Positions 63,938-64,000 of a stretch of 64,000 bases of DNA are shown here, in pieces. Origin of the DNA: Acetobacter musti (GTDB taxonomy: Bacteria > Pseudomonadota > Alphaproteobacteria > Acetobacterales > Acetobacteraceae); contig NZ_WOTB01000010.1 in assembly GCF_011516835.1 (NCBI RefSeq), positions 88,936-152,935 of the forward strand. The letters are read 5' to 3'. Below the pieces are notes generated by a model that saw nothing but the letters and a program-made list of their open reading frames with translations, did not search any database and was not told the origin of the DNA. The number at the start of each line of letters is the position of its first letter. Positions within the stretch are counted from its first letter, which is position 1. The position numbers were made by a program, and so were the translations under genes.

Positions 63938-64000
63938 CGTGTGATCGTGTGCGGTCTTCTGTAAGGCCTGTTGATGTGGCCTTTCAGAAGCCACTGGCCA
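63889..64000. mobile_element. Possible edge of an inserted element at the right end
   Basis: From about 63889 the sequence leaves the SRAP coding pattern and becomes less GC-rich (TTATGCAAGAGTTTTCTGACC, then GGCCTTTCAGAAGCCACTGG). No homologous SRAP residues continue in any frame I can see. This fits the end of an insertion sequence whose body is outside the window, but terminal repeats cannot be verified here and the IS family is not recognised. Confidence 0.4.

Noticed and set aside
1..64000. CRISPR array
   Set aside because: The repeated elements are palindromic, variable and scattered singly between genes; no regularly spaced direct repeats with unique spacers occur, and no cas gene is present.

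Overview
The window looks like chromosomal DNA of an acetic acid bacterium (Acetobacteraceae, Alphaproteobacteria; Komagataeibacter, Gluconacetobacter or Acetobacter-like). The reasons are a GC-rich background with strongly C/G-ending codons, many periplasmic or secreted enzymes, and intergenic palindromic repeats of the kind I associate with this family. Species assignment is inference. There are about 54 protein genes. I see no rRNA or tRNA gene, no CRISPR array and no complete insertion sequence.

Layout. (1) 1-11966 is a catabolic block: an NtaA/SnaA/DszA-type FMN monooxygenase (cut by the left edge), a GhrA-like 2-hydroxyacid dehydrogenase, a secreted CocE-type hydrolase, RidA, DUF1028, an ArgE-like M20 deacylase, an Ldh-type oxidoreductase, a Tat-type flavin amine oxidase, a class II aldolase and a flavin reductase. 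(2) 12135-15893 holds an FAD/NAD(P)-binding protein and a secreted amidohydrolase with a C-terminal CIA30-like domain. (3) 16074-26059 is a fatty-acid locus: fadL-fadD faces a fadA-fadN-fadE-thioesterase-merR operon, with a matched pair of 17-bp operator-like sites in the divergent promoter. (4) 26379-30576 holds an amidase with a small membrane protein, a MATE pump and a DUF6582 protein. (5) 31522-40091 is a compact Tad/Flp pilus operon without recognisable tadE, tadF or tadG, with a perfect CtrA-type box upstream of the pilin. (6) 40310-43539 is a copper operon (copL-like, copA, copB). (7) 43755-49936 has a LysR regulator, an MHS-type transporter, a second class II aldolase and a TonB-dependent receptor. 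(8) 50348-55912 has a yellow/MRJP-family secreted protein, then an LLM monooxygenase, LysR, ureidoglycolate-lyase-like protein and NCS2 permease cluster. (9) 55937-59349 is an aaeBXA-like efflux operon. (10) 59661 to the end has a GNAT-like protein, an SDR, glucokinase and an SRAP (YedK-like) gene that loses its C-terminus near the right edge.

Intergenic architecture is the most unusual part. Nine copies of a three-way-junction repeat (outer stem plus GCCGCC and GAAGC hairpins) sit in gene-free gaps, six of them between convergent genes. In two copies the hairpin core is inverted relative to its conserved flanks. Three copies belong to a longer composite of about 300 bp that adds an ATAACA-N9-TGTTAT palindrome and ends in a second family of GC-rich hairpins. 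The likely role is bidirectional termination or nucleoid organisation; the inverted cores suggest they can flip.

Functional integration (inference): the left block and the 51886-55912 cluster each pair a flavin-dependent monooxygenase with C-N bond hydrolases or lyases and imine or keto-acid processing, as expected for scavenging nitrogen or sulfur from modified amino acids or nucleobases. The fad locus takes up and oxidises long-chain fatty acids, and the Tad pilus, copper and efflux loci serve surface attachment and stress tolerance.
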